Shown here one piece after another: positions 61,401-64,000 of a DNA stretch of 64,000 nt. Below the pieces are notes generated by a model that worked only from the letters and a program-made list of their open reading frames with translations, did not search any database and was not told where the DNA came from. Source of the DNA: Cenarchaeum symbiosum A (GTDB taxonomy: Archaea > Thermoproteota > Nitrososphaeria > Nitrososphaerales > Nitrosopumilaceae). Positions within the stretch are counted from its first letter, which is position 1. Each line of letters begins with the position of its first letter. The stretch lies in assembly GCA_000200715.1 (NCBI GenBank), contig DP000238.1:804154-868153 (forward strand), read 5' to 3'. Made by a program: the position numbers and the translations under genes.

Positions 61401-64000
61401 GCGGCAGGCACGCTGGACACGTCGCAGGTGCGGGATCGCGTGCGGGACGTGGGGGTATCAGAAGACGGCCGCATGATCTTTGTTGCAGATGAAGACGATG
61501 GGGTGGACAGGTACGACCTCGGTGCACCTTATGATATTGCGGCACATCCGTACGTGCCGGGGCTCGACTTGGACGTATCAACGGAGGACGGCCAGGCCCT
61601 GGCGCTTGCATTCTCGTCTGACGGGACAAGCCTGTTCGTCCTGGGGGACGGGGGCAACATGCTGCATGAATATATCCTGGGTTCCCCGTATGCCGTGCAC
61701 ACGGCCGTGATCGGCTCGTCGCACCCGATAACGGACGCCGTGGGGCGGCTCTCGGGGCTTGCGTTTTCGGATGACGGTTCAAGGTACTATCTGTCCGTGC
61801 AGGGCGGCGGCGCTGTTCACCAGTTTGACATGTCAGTCCCGTTTGATCCCGCGACGTCAACATATGCGGGGTTTGCAGACCTGTCCGGGCAGGGGGTCTC
61901 GCCGACCGAGGTCAACATAGAGAACGGCGGCAGGATGATGTTCGCGCTTGATCGCAGCCCGCAAACAGTCCGCGCATACACCCTCGGGACCCCGTATGAC
62001 GTGCAAGATATATCGCCCTCGGCGAGCCTGGACGTGTCAGCCTACTCTACGGCGTCCACTGGTATGGCCTTTTCAGAAGACGGGCGCAGGATATTCGTCA
62101 TAGACGGCGGAAACTCCACCGTGCACAGGTTTGACATGGCAGCCCCGTTTGATCTCTCAGGCGCGGCATATGTGGATTCACTCGACATTACATCGGCCGG
62201 CGGCAGGACCCACGATGTGGCGTTTTCTGCAGGCGGCCGCCTGATGTTCGTTCCCGGGATAGACGACGATGCAGTGTACACGTTTGCGCTCTCCGCGCCG
62301 TACGATATAACGCCGTCCCTTTACGTGTATAACGCGGACGTCGACGGCGGGGCGGCAGACGGGGCGCGGGGCCTGGCCGTCGGCGAAAACGGCAGCGCCG
62401 TGGCGGCGGCATATAACACGGGGGAAGTGTACTGGCGCGGGCTCGCAGAACCGCACAACCTTGCAACGGCGGGCCCCGCGGCACTTGCGCCCATAGGAGG
62501 CGGGTCGCCCGCGGGCCTGGCGCTCTCTGGCGGCGGGGAAAGGATGTTTCTTGCCGATAGCAACGGGACCGTGGTACAGTACGACCTGGACGGCTCATAC
62601 CCCCCCGGCGGCAGCGTCTCTGCGGTGCTGGAGGCAGGCCAGGGGGGGAGCATCTGCGGCATTGCCTTCCAGGCGGGCGGCACGCAGATGATGGTGGCCG
62701 GCGGCGGCAGCATATACCGATACCTGCTGGGGACGGCGTATGACATATCCACGGCAGGAGCCCCGTTCCGGCACCAGCTGGGCCCGGGCGTGGTCCCCTG
62801 CGGGATGGCGCCGTCTGCTGACGGCACAGGGATCGTCATATCCTTGCAGGACGGAAGCGTGCACAGGTATGCGCTTGGCGAGCCGTTTAACCCGGGCAGC
62901 AGGCAGGCGGGCCCCGAGGGATTCAACACAAGGGGGATAGAGGCAAGAGACGTGGAGTTTTCGGCCGACGGAACCATAATGTATCTGCTCGACGGCGGCG
63001 GATCCGCGCACAGGTATCCTGCAGTTTCATATTCGATAGAGATACCCAGGGGGGCAGCATTGCCGGTGGAGGCGCGCGACGGGCCGGGCATCGATGAGAT
63101 GCCCTCGTTGAGGCCGAATTTCACGCGGGCCGACGACAAGCCGGCGGTCTCTGACCGCGCCGTGGCAGCCGTCCCCATTGCCAGCAGGGTGGTCTCTGCA
63201 GTGTTTAACGAGGATACGGGAGTGCTTGACGTGGCGTTTGACGCGACAAGCTCCCTTATGCCCTCTGGGTCGGCCTACATCGGGGACGGCGCGGCATCCG
63301 GCGGCATCCCGCTGGAAGGCGGCAGGAACACGGGCCCCCGGGAGATCCAGTATGAAATAGGCGAGAAAGACAGGGAGATAGTCATACAGTACGCCGATCC
63401 CAGGCTGCACTTTGATGCAGGCTACCTGCTATCTGACGACGGCGGATCCTTCCCGCCCGTATTTTCACTCCCGCCGCCTGTGCCGGCGGCGTTCATGCCG
63501 CATAAAGGGATCCCGCAGGATGCATTTCTCACGCCCGGCGGCAGGATGCTCTTTGTCGCGGATTCGCAAAACAACACGATATACAGGTACATGCTGGATA
63601 GCCCGTTTGATGTAGCCTCCGGGGTGCAGGACCAGTCACTTGATGTATCTGGCAGGGATTCTGGGCTTAGCGGCATGGACTTTTCTGGCGACGGCACAAG
63701 GTTGTTCATTACGGGCACCCAGAACAGCCAGGTGCACCGGTTTGCGCTCGAGGCGCCGTACTCGCTGGAGGGGAGCCCGGCAGTCGACAGCACCTTCCAG
63801 TCGGGGCTGGGCGGCCCCGCCGACGTGCATTTCGGGGAGGGCGGCATGCGGATGTACATTACAATAGACGCGCTAGACCGCATATTCGGGTACCGGCTGG
63901 CTGCACCGTACGAGATAGGCGCGCCTCCGGAGATTGCGGGCGCAGTCGGCGTCGGCGCCCAGGACAACCGGCCCGGCGGCATTGCACTCTCGCAGGACGG
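55452..64000 (+). CDS. Giant secreted surface protein G5, 3' end outside the window: 10-5-10-15 blades and more
   Basis: Open for 2849 codons from the ATG at 55452 to the window edge without a stop; the last codons (IALSQDG) still read as a propeller blade, so the frame is intact. Signal peptide 1-27 (MRNMPAGALLAAAPAIALLI then LLPAAHA). SWM/cadherin-like domains start near 55530, 57418, 58480, 60490 and 63185. Blade runs after the first four count as 10, 5, 10 and 15; the fifth is cut in its fourth blade. C-x8-G-x-C knuckles follow runs 1 and 3 (Cys codons at 57357 and 60258). Two short D-x-P segments (60310-60470 and 63050-63170) lie inside, unlike the terminal stalks of G1 and G4. A C-terminal anchor is expected beyond the edge. 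Confidence 0.87.
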   Translation, partial: MRNMPAGALLAAAPAIALLILLPAAHAASVTSAVLDLRGGALEIAFDTDIDISEVVPDRFHLRDGLSSRGITLSASEFSTFSDTDVIRFNLSPLNRVALTGQLAPHLHFDSGALSDVDGVEFPVPFALPPALSFDRYNVNLPVGQVYTRDVDFSPDGTIMLVLVVPATSTESVRMYALSEPFDVTTAVLSDTLEMTNVVSGATELLMTPDGLNMYLSTSPSSNVHHYTLEEPFNVTGAARAGQFRINEPIITGMAFSGNGSYAFVLSRLTDEVTRWALSTPFDLSSRAADGEILDVDGPGEHGWGLYVTSDGRKVFVGGEDADRVHSYELGSPHDLGTGVYTGSIAIPGMNDITGIEFTPGGGRVIVVGETGRRVVSQELHVPYGASLRTNFLDTLSVEENPEDFEFVLDGRRMFLVGFDLDRVRRYNLGTAYDIGSAQPTNAFNARNEEDNPRGLAISDDGQSFFVIGNERRTVQEYTVGSPFVLVNTLVGSSYPTGLSTAEDVEFSPDGTSMFVASEDIIHSFSLGTAFDETTASAGAQANLSAQETGLTGVTFSADGTKMAVTGSSSRSIHSYDLGSPFAASTAAHTGSMSVRTDGIPTGLGFAPGGLVAYVTIRDPGAMIEYTLNTQFVAICADDMTVSGGECVEIERTEYARLGSAVLNGTELRLYFDAPVAFAGMGIRVTDGPLPEGGVELAASELATGSASILSFELSGPRASEIAGYADPRIHTDPGAISGTGGEVFPEPYGLGTTGYRGMSGYLGALDTSAQSAAPMGAAMAEDGSGVLVLGGTTLFRYRLDAAFDVDSAVHISTRQIGGREGSPTGLAVSPDGAIIMVSGAGGIHTYSADNAFGAGGISYLRTFDVGDNVQEPLGVALSAAGDRLFVSDGAAGAVNAYDLLAPYNTNGAQYAGSFSTAVQDGDPSGISISPDGLRVLVAGGESGRIHEYELLAPLLAPGAAHTGSFAVEGPPSDISLDSVGLRMLSTGGGTVHHYSLNVHPVHVVQESPRVVSASLDLPSDTLEIAFDRGIAGIDPSGIYLADAPGHTGGTSLGAASVVINGTVARLELAEGTAALYQDPVLRFEQGALPGPGGVFPEPAGEIPPVYRELHGLADNTPTGLAFSGNGMRMFVSGSSTDTIRQYDLLSPYLPAGAEESGTFSVAAQESGPTGVAFSESGRRMFVPGSGADVHEYYLASQFNITGARHLGSYPTGAAEPVRNMLFSDGGTKMFIVGSPGMITGYNLDGPYRASSAVQADILDVSAQDAAVTGAAFSPDGMLLFVSGRDEDSIHRYSLVAPFALAGASHDETLYLGAEEGTPTGVVLAPGGLGLLVTGNDANAVHRYELAEPYSLSPAGGTSDFDVSADEGTPTGAEFSPDGTTMLIVGSDADAVVAYSLAEPFDVSSASKDRSFIIGGSPSGLALSPDGTGMVVSGGSGDIRRYSLGAPFELGDVSETGSFSVSEQESAPSAVEFAADGRGILVAGGSGNIHRYDLDSVFELVSPAYAGSFSVAAQESSPTGIALSPDGATMLITGTGSGLVHAYSLASPNDPATASYKWSRGAGTESRPQDVDLSSDGLSMYLVGDRDDTVVQYVPSLFYAASCTAEQELSSGICYTEVLSFEQHPADAPRAPDSATYSVSLHTMDTPLASDFDITSYPFVRGGDSPGHSEGAVITSDVATRVVSAVLNRGTGALDVTFDAGAALQPAAGAAAHIVDGAGPGGILLGDANVTGGVYRFIIDSPDVGLIARYADPRLHFGAGYLPAHGGETFPPVFALPLQVPSDSWMELDQKPYGLHFSPDGMIMFTADSAADAIKRYNLGTPYDITSAVLNETLGTVPQTAPQGVTLSEDGRVMFVSGAIPNEIRRYTLATPFVLNSSSLNGSIAIEGTRPVGIDLSPGGTRLYMAGSTTHQIRQYDLDPPYSITATPTGGEIYVPEGTISPSAINPQGVTVSPDGRFMIIAALDDVLYRYYLTEPFDVTSAVAAGTLDTSQVRDRVRDVGVSEDGRMIFVADEDDGVDRYDLGAPYDIAAHPYVPGLDLDVSTEDGQALALAFSSDGTSLFVLGDGGNMLHEYILGSPYAVHTAVIGSSHPITDAVGRLSGLAFSDDGSRYYLSVQGGGAVHQFDMSVPFDPATSTYAGFADLSGQGVSPTEVNIENGGRMMFALDRSPQTVRAYTLGTPYDVQDISPSASLDVSAYSTASTGMAFSEDGRRIFVIDGGNSTVHRFDMAAPFDLSGAAYVDSLDITSAGGRTHDVAFSAGGRLMFVPGIDDDAVYTFALSAPYDITPSLYVYNADVDGGAADGARGLAVGENGSAVAAAYNTGEVYWRGLAEPHNLATAGPAALAPIGGGSPAGLALSGGGERMFLADSNGTVVQYDLDGSYPPGGSVSAVLEAGQGGSICGIAFQAGGTQMMVAGGGSIYRYLLGTAYDISTAGAPFRHQLGPGVVPCGMAPSADGTGIVISLQDGSVHRYALGEPFNPGSRQAGPEGFNTRGIEARDVEFSADGTIMYLLDGGGSAHRYPAVSYSIEIPRGAALPVEARDGPGIDEMPSLRPNFTRADDKPAVSDRAVAAVPIASRVVSAVFNEDTGVLDVAFDATSSLMPSGSAYIGDGAASGGIPLEGGRNTGPREIQYEIGEKDREIVIQYADPRLHFDAGYLLSDDGGSFPPVFSLPPPVPAAFMPHKGIPQDAFLTPGGRMLFVADSQNNTIYRYMLDSPFDVASGVQDQSLDVSGRDSGLSGMDFSGDGTRLFITGTQNSQVHRFALEAPYSLEGSPAVDSTFQSGLGGPADVHFGEGGMRMYITIDALDRIFGYRLAAPYEIGAPPEIAGAVGVGAQDNRPGGIALSQD

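Noticed and set aside
1-64000. tRNA or rRNA genes
   Set aside because: I looked for T-arm-like GTTCGAATC strings and cloverleaf ends in the intergenic regions and saw none. A covariance-model scan would settle it.

Overview
The window looks like a piece of a GC-rich thaumarchaeal (Nitrososphaerota) chromosome, most likely Cenarchaeum symbiosum or a close relative. This rests on a Vps4-type CdvC ATPase, archaeal aIF2-beta followed by a DUF424 gene, a TrmB-type regulator, stand-alone Lrp/AsnC sensor domains, and TATA boxes 24-30 bases ahead of start codons (mostly leaderless genes). High GC sets it apart from AT-rich free-living Nitrosopumilus. The species name is inference; no rRNA or tRNA gene is visible.

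Layout. Bases 1-644 are the tail of a giant surface protein that begins upstream. Bases 700-15710 are a mixed housekeeping and accessory stretch: a TrmB regulator; a two-gene unit ending in cdvC; a winged-helix gene facing a methyltransferase/TdeIII-type restriction pair; aIF2-beta and DUF424; a second, solitary methyltransferase; two Lrp/AsnC sensor-domain proteins; a VOC protein; small conserved-looking genes; a class III nucleotide cyclase; and a gene-poor stretch (about 12.6-14.85 kb) with two intergenic repeat families. Bases 15814-64000 are almost entirely five giant secreted proteins on the + strand (G1 15814-26496, G2 27950-35533, G3 35821-43110, G4 44388-55388, G5 55452-beyond the end), interrupted only by a threonine dehydratase (26551-27756) and purK (43169-44305).

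The giant proteins are the main interest. Each has a signal peptide, then alternating modules: one ~100-residue beta-sandwich-like domain (SWM/cadherin-like by pattern) followed by a run of ~47-residue propeller-type blades. Counted by eye, every complete run holds 5, 10 or 15 blades (G1 15-10-5-10, G2 15-10-5, G3 15-5-5, G4 10-10-5-5-10, G5 10-5-10-15 then cut by the window). This points to tandem five-bladed beta-propellers. Six propeller runs end in an exact C-x8-G-x-C knuckle. G1 and G4 then have a long stalk of Asp-x-Pro repeats (120-bp tandem DNA repeats in G4); G2 and G3 have another domain instead. All complete C-termini share a Gly-rich linker, a domain with a C-x12-C pair, a Pro/Ala/Glu-rich spacer and a terminal ~15-residue amphipathic motif ending near R-[SD]-[LI]-[FL]-G. 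This looks like an undescribed surface-display system with its own C-terminal anchor. A 13-C tract between the TATA box and start codon of G3 suggests length-variable expression.

How the parts may work together (inference): the giant proteins could form a multi-member adhesin or glycan-binding coat of a host-associated archaeon. The restriction-modification pair and the intergenic repeats mark the 3.7-15 kb region as an accessory zone.
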